From assembly GCA_029243395.1 (NCBI GenBank), contig JAQWSE010000005.1:62001-126000 (forward strand): 64,000 nucleotides of DNA, given 5' to 3'. The stretch's first letter is position 1; every line of letters begins with the position of its first letter. A program made the translations under genes and the position numbers. The notes under the pieces are model-generated. The model was not told where the DNA came from. It ran no database searches and was given only the letters and a program-made list of their open reading frames with translations. Source of the stretch: Paracoccaceae bacterium. Lineage in GTDB: Bacteria; Pseudomonadota; Alphaproteobacteria; Rhodobacterales; Rhodobacteraceae. Positions 46,881 through 55,709 of the stretch are shown piece after piece.

Positions 46881-48164
46881 TTATACGTCTTTTGTACTGG
46901 TTTTATTTGATTTGTCTCCCGAATTTTCTGTCTTTTTCACTAAGGCCGGCTTCTTTACAGATTTTTTTGTAATGCCCTTGGTAAGGTCTTTCGGGTCCGC
47001 TTTCTTACTTTTTGCCTCCTTCGGCTTCTTCGAATCCACGGTGAGATCCTTAGTTTTATTTAAATTCTTGGTTTCTGAAGCCTTTGATTTAGGGGTGCTA
47101 ACTTTTTTCTTACCATTTTTTTCTTCCAAACCTTTGCTACTCTTTTCTAAAGTTTCAAACGCTGAATCATCATCTGTTTTTTGTTTGACTTCCTTCAGAT
47201 TTTCTTTGATTTCCTCCTTCTTGTTATCTTGGGATTTTATAGTCTCGAGCTCACCAGATCTATCTATTTTACTGTTATTTTCTAAATGTACGTTATTTTT
47301 TCCTTCATGAGTTTTTTCTGATATTGGGATGCCATCTCCTTCAGTATCTTTAGCAATTACACCCGACCTAGATTCTGCCTCCTTATTTTTTTTATCTTCA
47401 AGTTCTGGATCTCCTAAGATCGCATCCTCAATTGGTCCTTCTGCAGATTCTCCAATATCCACTCCAGCTTCTGCAAGCTGGTTAGTCATGCCTTCTAAGG
47501 CTGCCTTCGCGACAAGATCACAATACAAACTAATTGACCTTGCAGCATCATCATTACCAGGTATTGGGAAATCAATATTTGTTGGGTCAGAATTTGTGTC
47601 AAGTATAGCTATAACTGGAATTTTAAGATTTTTTGCCTCCTGAATTGCCAAAGACTCTCTATTTGAATCTACTACGAAAAGTAAGTCAGGCAACCCCCCC
47701 ATTTCTCTTATTCCACCCAACGAAGCATTTAGTTTAGTCTGCTCTTTCTCAAGATTAAGCCTCTCCTTTTTGGTCAATCCAGTAGCACCATCTGACAGTT
47801 GTTCATCCAATTTCTTCAACCTAGATATTGAATTTGATACAGTCTTCCAATTTGTTAAGGTACCACCTAACCATCTGTGATTCATATAATACTGAGCACT
47901 TCGTTCAGCTGCTTCTGCAATGGGTCTTTGGGCCTGGCGCTTAGTTCCAACGAAAAGAACGGAGCCTCCTTTTGAAACAGTCTTGTGAACAGCATTAAGG
48001 GCAGCATCAAGTAATGAAAAAGTCTGAGTTAAATCAATTATGTGTATGCCATTTCTAACACCATAGATATAATCCTCCATTAAAGGATTCCAACGATGGG
48101 TCTGATGTCCAAAATGAACACCTGACTCCAATAACAGTTTTAAAGAATAGTCTGGTAAAGCCAT
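46881..48164 (-). CDS. rpsB: Ribosomal protein S2 with long charged C-terminal extension
   Basis: Small-subunit protein at the head-body junction. Residues 1 to about 230 are canonical S2: [68 protein letters not shown], and [25 protein letters not shown]. The last roughly 190 residues (about 240-427) are Lys/Glu/Ser/Thr rich and look disordered, with repeated lysine-containing stretches near the end. Typical S2 is about 240-270 aa; alphaproteobacterial S2 can be longer, but 427 aa is large. The frame is open throughout and keeps the local composition, so this is not a readthrough artefact. Confidence 0.96.
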   Translation of the reverse strand: MALPDYSLKLLLESGVHFGHQTHRWNPLMEDYIYGVRNGIHIIDLTQTFSLLDAALNAVHKTVSKGGSVLFVGTKRQAQRPIAEAAERSAQYYMNHRWLGGTLTNWKTVSNSISRLKKLDEQLSDGATGLTKKERLNLEKEQTKLNASLGGIREMGGLPDLLFVVDSNRESLAIQEAKNLKIPVIAILDTNSDPTNIDFPIPGNDDAARSISLYCDLVAKAALEGMTNQLAEAGVDIGESAEGPIEDAILGDPELEDKKNKEAESRSGVIAKDTEGDGIPISEKTHEGKNNVHLENNSKIDRSGELETIKSQDNKKEEIKENLKEVKQKTDDDSAFETLEKSSKGLEEKNGKKKVSTPKSKASETKNLNKTKDLTVDSKKPKEAKSKKADPKDLTKGITKKSVKKPALVKKTENSGDKSNKTSTKDV

Positions 48165-48177
48165 AATTATTTCCTTT

Positions 48178-48243
48178 CCGGTTTTTACCTCAATGAGACA
48201 CTGTTTAACAACCGGGAGACATTACTAACGCCTCAAGTCTCAT
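48178..48243 (-). promoter_or_regulatory. rpsB leader with a possible H-type pseudoknot
   Basis: In the transcribed minus-strand order, ATGAGAC (48243-48237) can pair with GTCTCAT (48199-48193). CCGGTT (48215-48210), inside that loop, can pair with AACCGG (48183-48178). The interleaved order defines an H-type pseudoknot ending a few bases before the rpsB ribosome binding site (AAGGAA). S2 autoregulates through its leader in E. coli; a related role here is inference. Confidence 0.35.
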
Positions 48244-48407
48244 CTGTGATTTTGTGGGAGGGATAACCCATTTACTGTCAACTTTCAAGTTACATCTTCT
48301 TTATTTAATAAATTACTTTCAGTACTCATTAAAAGTGATCTATAGTGGGGTAATAGTGTATATACGAAACTGAAAATAATAATGTAACCGAGGAATGTGC
48401 AAAAATT

Positions 48408-49058
48408 GTGAAAAAGAACCTAAAACTCAAGCCAAATATTTTTCAACGTATCCGATCAAACTTTTTAACTGGGCTAGTATTGGTTGCTCCTATTGTTTTA
48501 ACGCTTTACCTCGTATGGGGAACTATCAATTTTATTGATGAAAAAGTAGTACCCTGGTTACCAATCAAATATAATCCATCAACTTACCTTGGTAAGGACC
48601 TTCCGGGCTTAGGTGTACTTACATTTTTAGTTTTTACAACGTTTGTAGGCATGATTGCAAAAGGTTTTTTAGGACGTCAATTAATTAGATTCTGGGAAAC
48701 TGTAGTTGATAGAACACCGATATTTAGATCTATCTACAACGCTGTTAAACAAATAGCAGAAACAGTTTTCACAAAATCTGATAAAACCTTTCAGAGTGCT
48801 TGTTTAATAGAATATCCTAGAAAAGGCATTTGGGTTGTCGCGTTCGTCTCAACACAATCTAAAGGGGAAATCAAGAACTCCATAGGCAAAAAGGATTTAT
48901 TAACGATTTTTGTACCAACAACACCAAATCCAACCTCTGGGTTCCTCCTTTTCATACCAAAAAATGATGTTATCATGCTTAAAATGTCTGTTGAAGATGC
49001 AGCTAAGTTAGTAATTTCAGCAGGTCTCGTGGTTCCAGATTATCCTAATTCCAAATAA
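48408..49058 (+). CDS. DUF502 family inner-membrane protein
   Basis: Conserved membrane protein of unknown function. Two transmembrane segments are visible (about 18-42, FLTGLVLVAPIVLTLYLVWGTINFI, and about 68-90, GVLTFLVFTTFVGMIAKGFLG). Family motifs DRTPIFRSIYNAVKQIAETVF, PRKGIWVVAFVS, and FVPTTPNPTSGFLLFIPKNDVIMLKMSVEDAAKLVISAGLV follow in the soluble part. Length (216 aa) fits. The start is a GTG at 48408. In alphaproteobacteria it is often near recG and mfd; here it converges with mfd, and recG is absent. Confidence 0.88.
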   Translation: MKKNLKLKPNIFQRIRSNFLTGLVLVAPIVLTLYLVWGTINFIDEKVVPWLPIKYNPSTYLGKDLPGLGVLTFLVFTTFVGMIAKGFLGRQLIRFWETVVDRTPIFRSIYNAVKQIAETVFTKSDKTFQSACLIEYPRKGIWVVAFVSTQSKGEIKNSIGKKDLLTIFVPTTPNPTSGFLLFIPKNDVIMLKMSVEDAAKLVISAGLVVPDYPNSK

Positions 49059-49357
49059 CAATGATAGAGTAATTGTCATCCAAATTTCATATAGAAATAT
49101 GATAACTTTACTAGACTAGTCCGACTAAGACCCATTAGAATCAATTGGGAGTTGCTTACTTTCCTTAGACTGCACACCTTAATAAAAGTTTAACGACTTC
49201 ATTATCAATATTATGTACATCAGGATTCAATTAATAATATATCTTGTATTATAACACTCCGTGTTCCGAAAAAACAAAAATCTCCTTTACATTTCGACAA
49301 TTCCAAGTTATGAATTATGCACTGCTCGATAGGTTTCTTGCCTGTATGAAACCTGCC

Positions 49358-52300
49358 TCAATAACTAGCGCCCTCTTTTGAGGGCGTTTTTTTTTGAACC
49401 ATTGTTGCAAGCCTTTTTACAACTTTTTTGATAACTTGCATCTTGCTATCATCATCATTCCATACTGCCGAGATAATTATCTTGTTTTCCTTTATTTTAA
49501 TCTTGGACTTATTACTTTCAATAAATTTTATTAATCCATCTGGATCAGAAAACTTATTCTCATAAAAGCTCAAAGACAACCCTATAGCTCCAGCTTTCAA
49601 AGCATCAATACCAGCCAAAATACAAGCATTCTTAATGCTCATAACATCTATCAAAGTATTTATTTCCCGTGGAACTGGTCCAAACCTATCTCGGAGCCTT
49701 TCACAGAATTCATCTAATTCGTCATCACTTTTTAAGAATGCTAATTCCCTATAGAGAGTCAATCGGACACTTAAATCCGTAACATAATTTTCAGGAATTA
49801 AAACTGGAACATTTAAATCTATTTGAGGACTTAAAGTTTCATGTTCATAATCAGAATTCACTCCATCAGCTTTTAACTTCTCAATGGCTCTCCTAAGCAT
49901 ACTCTGGTACAATTCATAACCGACTTCTCTGATATCTCCTGACTGTTCCTCTCCCAAAAGATTCCCTGCTCCACGGATATCAAGATCTTGACTGGCTAAA
50001 GAAAATCCTTGACCTAAAGAATTGATGCTAGCCAAGATTTTTAACCTTTTTTCACCTTGAGGAGTCATCTTTTTTTCACGATCGTAGGTTAAATAACAAT
50101 AAGCTCTTGTTTTTGAGCGACCTACCCTGCCCCGTATCTGATATAACTGTGAAAGCCCAAACATATCAGCTCTAAAAACTATCAACGTATTTGCATTGGG
50201 AAAATCTAATCCACTCTCTACTATAGAAGTAGACAGGAGCAAATCTATTTTTCTTGACAAGAAATCATTGATAACCTCATCTAATTTGGGACCAGGAAGC
50301 TTCCCGTGTGCAATATTAAAGGAAACATCAGGAACTTCAGAGATTAGAAAATCTGCGATCGAGGTGATATCAGAAATCCTGGGCACAACAAAAAAGCTCT
50401 GACCTCCTCTACTTTTTTCACGAAGCAAAGCCTCTCTTAAAATTATGCTGTCAAACTCTGTCACAAACGTTCTGACTAAAAGCCTATCTACGGGTGGAGT
50501 AGAAATTAAAGAAAGGTCTCTCACTCCTGTCAAAGAAAGTTGTAATGTTCTTGGTATAGGTGTTGCTGTGAGTGTTAAAACATGAACATTTGCCCTGAAT
50601 TTTTTCAAGACTTCCTTATGGGCAACTCCAAAATGTTGTTCCTCATCTACTATTAAAAGGCCAAGTTTATTAAACTTAACATTTTCCGATAATAGAGCAT
50701 GTGTACCAATCACTATATCTACTAAGCCAGACTTCATTTTATCATACACGGTTGATTTATCCTTCGTACTTTCAAATCGCGTTAGCCTTTCAATGTTAAT
50801 TGGGGTATCTTTAAAGCGTTCAAGAAATGTATAGTAATGCTGCCGGGCAAGCAAAGTAGTGGGAGCCAACACTGCCACTTGAAATCCATCTAATGCAACA
50901 ACTAGTGCTGCTCTTAAAGCAATTTCTGTCTTCCCAAAACCTACATCACCACAAATTAATCGATCCATAGGAAAACCAGATCCAATATCTTGCAGAACAT
51001 CCCTAATAGCAGAATCTTGATCTTCCGTTTCCTCAAACTGAAAGCCTGAACAGAACTTATCCCATAAAGAAGGATCAGGAGTATGAATGACCCCCTTGCT
51101 GATCAGGCGTTTAGCCGCAATTTCAATTAAATTTTTAGCTAACTCATTAATACGTTTTTTGGTTTTAGCCCTTCGGTCCTGCCAACCGACGCTCCCTAAT
51201 TTATCCAAAACTCCAACTTCTTGTCCATATTTTGAAAGCAAGTTAAGATTTTCAACTGGTAAGAATAACTTGTCTTGACCTAAATATTGGATGATCAAAC
51301 AATCGTGTGGGACCCCAGCTGCCAAAATTGTTTTGAAACCGATGTATTTTCCAACACCATGATCTATGTGAACAACTAACTCTCCGACACCAATTTCAGA
51401 CAAATCATGAAGTGGGTCTTTTATTTTTTTTTCGTAACGTCTCTTTCGGAATAATCTTTTACCTAAAATATCTTGCTCTGAAATGACAAGTAGACCAGGG
51501 ACTACAAAGCCACTTTCAATAGGTAAAATCCCAATGCCGATTCGTTTGGGAGAAATCTGATTTTGATGTAAAAAGACATACGTTTTAGAGGATGAATCCC
51601 AAGTACAAGAATCAAAAATTTCCAATTCATTCAAACTTTGATCTTTAAGTAATTTCTGCAATCGCTCCAAGGAACCTATCGAATAGGCTGCTATTGCAAT
51701 CAAATTCCCGTTTCTCTCCATGTTGAGCAAATGATCTGCAGTAGACTTAAATAGATCCACACCCTCTGTTTGCCTTTCCTGGCTAAAATCTTTGCCAATA
51801 TGTCCTCCAAGATCTAAGTCTTGGTCACTCATTTCTCCTTTAAACTGTGAAAAATAGACCTTTCTGAAATCAGTGGTGAGTTTTTGCCATTCAGTCTTAT
51901 TTATATATAGATCCATAGGATTGATAGGATTAAAAACCGAAGTAAACTTGGTGTGTTTTGTGCTATTAGATTTTCTCAACTCAAAGTACTCAGATATTTG
52001 TTCCGATCTTTGCTGTAAATGCAGGTTAGAATCTGAGTCAAATGAAACAATAGGATCTTCAATGAAATCAAATAAACTATTCATTTTGTCATAAAAATAG
52101 GGAATCCAGTGTTCATATCCTGGAAAAATTTGCCCCGAGAGAACCGAGTGATAAAGATAGTCTAGCTTACTTGGAATACCAAAGTTCTTGAGGTAATTTT
52201 TCTTAAATAAAGAAATATGCTCTGAGCCTAAACATACTTCCCTTACCGGAGTTAGAAAAATGACTTCGGTTATTGATCCTGCACTCTTTTGATCATTGAC

Positions 52301-52897
52301 AGAAAAAAAACGTGCATTTTCTAAATTATCACCAAAAAAATCACATCTAATAGGGTGCAAAGCGAGAGGAGGGAAAACATCAATAATTCCTCCTCTAATT
52401 GAGTACTCCCCCACATCCAATACTTTTGCAGTTTCCAGATAACCGGAATAATTCAAAAATGCCTTTAATTTTGATAAATCGGTATTTTTTCCTACTCTTA
52501 ATTCATAGGTTAGATTCTTAACATGTGATATTGGTAACACCCTTTGCGTGATAGCATTCACAGTTGTTATCACCAATCTCTTCTGCACATCGAAATTGCT
52601 AAGCGACGATAACGTAGCTAATCGCTCTGCTTGAATAGAAAGTCTCGGACCCGACCTATCAAAAGGAAGACAGTCCCAAGCTGGAAAGTAAAGCGTTTCA
52701 ATACTTGGGTAGAAAAAATTAATTGCAGCCTTAAGCAGATTTGCCCTTCTATCATCACGAGCAATATGCAAAATGTTGCAATGGCCATTGCTGAATAAGT
52801 TGCTCAACAAAAATCCATCATAGCCCTCTGGAACACTGGAAACCGTGAGTTCATTAGTTTTATCAAAGCAAGATATTTCTATTCTTTTACCAATCAT
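49358..52897 (-). CDS. mfd: Transcription-repair coupling factor Mfd
   Basis: ATP-dependent translocase that removes stalled RNA polymerase at lesions and recruits UvrA. The N-terminal UvrB-like region (about 1-350) is followed by the RNA polymerase interaction domain with VGELVVHIDHGVGKYIGFK (about 500-520). The helicase motor has Walker A GDVGFGKTE, motif II DEEQHFG, TLTATPIPRTLQLSLTGVRDLS and QIRGRVGRSKTRAYCYL, and a C-terminal D7 domain. Length (1179 aa) is normal. Its 3' end forms the stem of the opposing terminator. No LexA box was found upstream. Confidence 0.97.
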   Translation of the reverse strand: MIGKRIEISCFDKTNELTVSSVPEGYDGFLLSNLFSNGHCNILHIARDDRRANLLKAAINFFYPSIETLYFPAWDCLPFDRSGPRLSIQAERLATLSSLSNFDVQKRLVITTVNAITQRVLPISHVKNLTYELRVGKNTDLSKLKAFLNYSGYLETAKVLDVGEYSIRGGIIDVFPPLALHPIRCDFFGDNLENARFFSVNDQKSAGSITEVIFLTPVREVCLGSEHISLFKKNYLKNFGIPSKLDYLYHSVLSGQIFPGYEHWIPYFYDKMNSLFDFIEDPIVSFDSDSNLHLQQRSEQISEYFELRKSNSTKHTKFTSVFNPINPMDLYINKTEWQKLTTDFRKVYFSQFKGEMSDQDLDLGGHIGKDFSQERQTEGVDLFKSTADHLLNMERNGNLIAIAAYSIGSLERLQKLLKDQSLNELEIFDSCTWDSSSKTYVFLHQNQISPKRIGIGILPIESGFVVPGLLVISEQDILGKRLFRKRRYEKKIKDPLHDLSEIGVGELVVHIDHGVGKYIGFKTILAAGVPHDCLIIQYLGQDKLFLPVENLNLLSKYGQEVGVLDKLGSVGWQDRRAKTKKRINELAKNLIEIAAKRLISKGVIHTPDPSLWDKFCSGFQFEETEDQDSAIRDVLQDIGSGFPMDRLICGDVGFGKTEIALRAALVVALDGFQVAVLAPTTLLARQHYYTFLERFKDTPINIERLTRFESTKDKSTVYDKMKSGLVDIVIGTHALLSENVKFNKLGLLIVDEEQHFGVAHKEVLKKFRANVHVLTLTATPIPRTLQLSLTGVRDLSLISTPPVDRLLVRTFVTEFDSIILREALLREKSRGGQSFFVVPRISDITSIADFLISEVPDVSFNIAHGKLPGPKLDEVINDFLSRKIDLLLSTSIVESGLDFPNANTLIVFRADMFGLSQLYQIRGRVGRSKTRAYCYLTYDREKKMTPQGEKRLKILASINSLGQGFSLASQDLDIRGAGNLLGEEQSGDIREVGYELYQSMLRRAIEKLKADGVNSDYEHETLSPQIDLNVPVLIPENYVTDLSVRLTLYRELAFLKSDDELDEFCERLRDRFGPVPREINTLIDVMSIKNACILAGIDALKAGAIGLSLSFYENKFSDPDGLIKFIESNKSKIKIKENKIIISAVWNDDDSKMQVIKKVVKRLATMVQKKTPSKEGASY
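49369..49395 (+). terminator. Rho-independent terminator downstream of DUF502, inside the 3' end of mfd
   Basis: CGCCCTC (49369-49375), a TTTT loop, GAGGGCG (49380-49386) and nine T (49387-49395) form a textbook intrinsic terminator on the plus strand. The hairpin lies within the last codons of mfd on the opposite strand. A second inverted repeat, AGGTTTC (49331-49337) with GAAACCT (49348-49354), lies just upstream. Confidence 0.85.
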
Positions 52898-53091
52898 AAT
52901 TTTAAAATTATCCTATACTGCTCTTAAAAGTCCCTAGTTTTTTTGTTAAAAACATAGTTCTTATTTCTTAAGTTCTAAGTCTTTTCCATCATAGAATTTA
53001 CTCCGATTCTAAGATGTTTTCCTTGAAATAGATATTGAAACTCTTTAGCATTCTAATGTCCTGTTAGTACATATGATGTGAGATTTTTTAT

Positions 53092-54093
53092 ATGAATAGT
53101 TGTGTTACAAATTTTCCTTCACGTCGAGGAAGAAGACTTCGAAGTAATCCTTGGATAAGAAGTCTTGTTGCAGAAAACCATGTCACACTAGATGATTTGA
53201 TATGGCCAGTTTTTGTAAGAGAAGGAACCAATATAACAGAGCCCGTGCCTGAATTACCCGGTGTAAACCGGTATAGTATAGACACACTTGTTGAGCAAGT
53301 CATTAAAGCGTCAGACTTAGGAATTCGATGTATCGCAGTTTTTCCATGCACCCCTAGTAACTTAAAAAATGAAACTTGTGAGGAGTCTTGGAATCCAGGA
53401 AATTTGGTTAACAAAGCAACTCAATCAATAAAGAAAAAGATACCAGAAATGGGGGTAATGCTAGATGTGGCTTTAGATCCTTATAACTCTTTGGGCCATG
53501 ATGGTCTTGTAAGAAATGACCAAGTCTTAAATGATGAAACCCTAGAAGCATTAATAAAACAAGCTCTTGTTCAAGCTGAATCGGGCGCAGACATTCTAGG
53601 ACCATCAGACATGATGGATGGAAGAGTAAAAGCAATTAGAGAATCTTTAGAGAAAAATTTCTATCAAAACACTTTGATATTGAGTTATTCAGCGAAATTT
53701 GCATCTTCTTTTTACGGCCCATTTAGGTCTGCAATTGGCTCTTCAGGAAATTTAGTTGGTGATAAAAAAACATATCAACTAGATTACCGTAATTCAGAGG
53801 AGGCTTTACGGGATGTAGCTGCAGATATTAAAGAAGGTGCAGACATGGTAATGGTTAAACCTGGCATGCCATATCTTGATCTATGCCAGCAAATAAAGGA
53901 AAAATTCAAAATTCCAACTTTTGCATACCAAGTTTCAGGAGAGTATGCCATGATTGCTTCTGGCATTGAAAAAGGTTTTTTTGATAAAAATCAAGTTATC
54001 ATTGAGAGTATTTCTTGCTTTAAACGAGCCGGATGTGATGGAGTCCTAACATACTTTGCCCCAGAATTAGCCAAGATTCTCTATTCAAACTAG
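53092..54093 (+). CDS. hemB: Delta-aminolevulinic acid dehydratase (porphobilinogen synthase), magnesium type
   Basis: Condenses two 5-aminolevulinates to porphobilinogen for heme and related tetrapyrroles. The two Schiff-base lysines are K202 (SYSAKFASSFYGPFR) and K256 (MVKPGMPYLD). The metal-site segment at 127-137 reads ALDPYNSLGHD, lacking the three cysteines of the zinc enzyme and matching the Mg/K-dependent class known from alphaproteobacteria. Length (333 aa) is normal. It is divergent from mfd with a 194 bp gap. Confidence 0.96.
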   Translation: MNSCVTNFPSRRGRRLRSNPWIRSLVAENHVTLDDLIWPVFVREGTNITEPVPELPGVNRYSIDTLVEQVIKASDLGIRCIAVFPCTPSNLKNETCEESWNPGNLVNKATQSIKKKIPEMGVMLDVALDPYNSLGHDGLVRNDQVLNDETLEALIKQALVQAESGADILGPSDMMDGRVKAIRESLEKNFYQNTLILSYSAKFASSFYGPFRSAIGSSGNLVGDKKTYQLDYRNSEEALRDVAADIKEGADMVMVKPGMPYLDLCQQIKEKFKIPTFAYQVSGEYAMIASGIEKGFFDKNQVIIESISCFKRAGCDGVLTYFAPELAKILYSN

Positions 54094-54199
54094 GCGTAAA
54101 AAACGTATCTAAGTTCAACATAGGAGGCCAAAAGAGGATTCAAATTTCTTTAGACTTGTATATCAATATTTAAACTAATGGAGACAGGAGTATTTATCC

Positions 54200-54766
54200 A
54201 TGAATTTCCTAAAACGCAGAAAACTATTAACTGGAGGTTTGGCTTTAGTATCATCAGGAATTATGCTGGGATGTAATGCCAAGAATGCTGAATATGCCGG
54301 CAACGACATTTTGACTGAGGCTGAAGAATCTTTAGAAATGCTATTTGAAGTGGCTCCTGATTCTCGCGACATCTACAATAAATCTGCAGGAACACTTGTC
54401 ATGCCCCGAGTCACAAAAGCAAGTTTTGTATTCGGCGGAGCGTATGGTGAAGGTGTTTTAAAGATTGGGGGAGCTCCTGTTGATTTCTATTCAGTTGCTG
54501 CTGCATCATTTGGCTATCAACTAGGAGCAATTCAGTATCGACATGTAATTTTCTTTATGACTGAAGATGCTCTAAGAACTTTTCGATTGACTGATGGTTG
54601 GGAGATAGGAGCAGATGCAGAAGTATTTTTCAGAAAGCAAGGTGCTTCTGTTGGAGTAACAAATAACACTCTAACGAAACCAATCTATGCAATTGTTTTT
54701 GGCCAACGGGGAGTAATTGCTGGAGCATCGCTAGAAGGAGCAAAATACTCAAGATTAATAAGGTAA
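54200..54766 (+). CDS. SYLF (YSC84-like) domain lipoprotein
   Basis: Exported lipid-binding-type protein of the SYLF/YSC84 family; bacterial function is poorly known. The N-terminus carries a twin-arginine-like sequence (KRRKLLTGGLAL) and a lipobox with Cys25 (IMLGC), suggesting a Tat-exported lipoprotein. The SYLF domain covers about 40-188, with AGTLVMPRVTKASFVFGGAYGEGVL, SVAAASFGYQLGAIQYRHVIFFMT, and a glycine-containing C-terminus (FGQRGVIAGASLEGAKYSRL). It lies 106 bp after hemB and may be an independent unit. Confidence 0.85.
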   Translation: MNFLKRRKLLTGGLALVSSGIMLGCNAKNAEYAGNDILTEAEESLEMLFEVAPDSRDIYNKSAGTLVMPRVTKASFVFGGAYGEGVLKIGGAPVDFYSVAAASFGYQLGAIQYRHVIFFMTEDALRTFRLTDGWEIGADAEVFFRKQGASVGVTNNTLTKPIYAIVFGQRGVIAGASLEGAKYSRLIR

Positions 54767-54774
54767 ACAGTTCT

Positions 54775-55635
54775 TTAGGTTAATCGCTTAATCAAACTTG
54801 AAGTATCAAATCTACCACCATCCATGTCTTGAATATCAGAATAAAATTGATTCACCAGGGCCGTGATTGGTAATTTAGCTTTATTAAGATTGGCCTCTTC
54901 TAGACAAATATTGAGATCTTTTTTCATCCAATCAACAGCAAAACCAAAATCAAATTTGTCATCAAGCATAGTAATACCCCTATTTTCCATTTGCCAACTT
55001 CCAGCTGCACCCTTTGAAATAACATCAAGCACTTTTTTTCCGTCTAACTTGGCTTTCTTAGAAAAGCTCAATCCTTCAGCCAATGCTTGCAACAAGCCAG
55101 CTATACAGATTTGATTCACCATTTTTGTCAATTGCCCTGAACCTGATGGACCCATTAAGCACGAAAACTTGGCATAGTTTGCAATTATTGGTTTAACCTT
55201 TGCATAATGTTCCTGCTTACCTCCACACATTATAGTTAACTGGCCATTTTCAGCACCAGCCTGACCACCTGAAACTGGGGCATCAATAAAACCCACGCCT
55301 CTTTTTTCTGAGTAAGTTACTAACTCTTCAGTTATTCTCGCAGAGCAAGTAGTATGATCTATCAGCAATGAGTCCTCTTTCATTGAACCAAGCGCACCCA
55401 CATCTCCCAACAAAACCGATTTCAAATCGTGATCATTCCCTACACAGCAAAATACAAAATCTGCATCCTTTGCTGCCTCTGAAGGATTTACAGCTAAATT
55501 CCCCCGGTACTGATTTATCCAATTTTCAGCTTTTTTAATAGTACGATTATATACAGTGACATCATAAGTCGATGAAAGATGACCAGCCATGGGGAACCCC
55601 ATTACTCCGAGACCCAAAAAAGCAACCTTTGACAT
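54775..55635 (-). CDS. NAD(P)-dependent beta-hydroxyacid dehydrogenase
   Basis: Member of the 3-hydroxyisobutyrate / tartronate semialdehyde / glyoxylate-succinic semialdehyde reductase family. The N-terminal Rossmann motif GLGVMGFPMAGHL, the substrate-binding DAPVSGGQAGAENGQLTIMCGG, and the catalytic Lys in SGQLTKMVNQ are intact. Length (286 aa) fits. The cofactor-selecting residue following the second strand is Asn-Arg (VYNRT), common in NADP-using members. Neighbours give no pathway, so the substrate is not assigned. Confidence 0.85.
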   Translation of the reverse strand: MSKVAFLGLGVMGFPMAGHLSSTYDVTVYNRTIKKAENWINQYRGNLAVNPSEAAKDADFVFCCVGNDHDLKSVLLGDVGALGSMKEDSLLIDHTTCSARITEELVTYSEKRGVGFIDAPVSGGQAGAENGQLTIMCGGKQEHYAKVKPIIANYAKFSCLMGPSGSGQLTKMVNQICIAGLLQALAEGLSFSKKAKLDGKKVLDVISKGAAGSWQMENRGITMLDDKFDFGFAVDWMKKDLNICLEEANLNKAKLPITALVNQFYSDIQDMDGGRFDTSSLIKRLT

Positions 55636-55709
55636 ATGCTCCTCCCAAAATTAAAAGAATAATCGTTAAGTTAATTTAAAATTACTCTAGGTCAAGTAGG
55701 ACTTTATAA

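Noticed and set aside
52898-53091. LexA box between mfd and hemB
   Set aside because: Two GTTC copies are present, but they are separated by 11 nt rather than 7.
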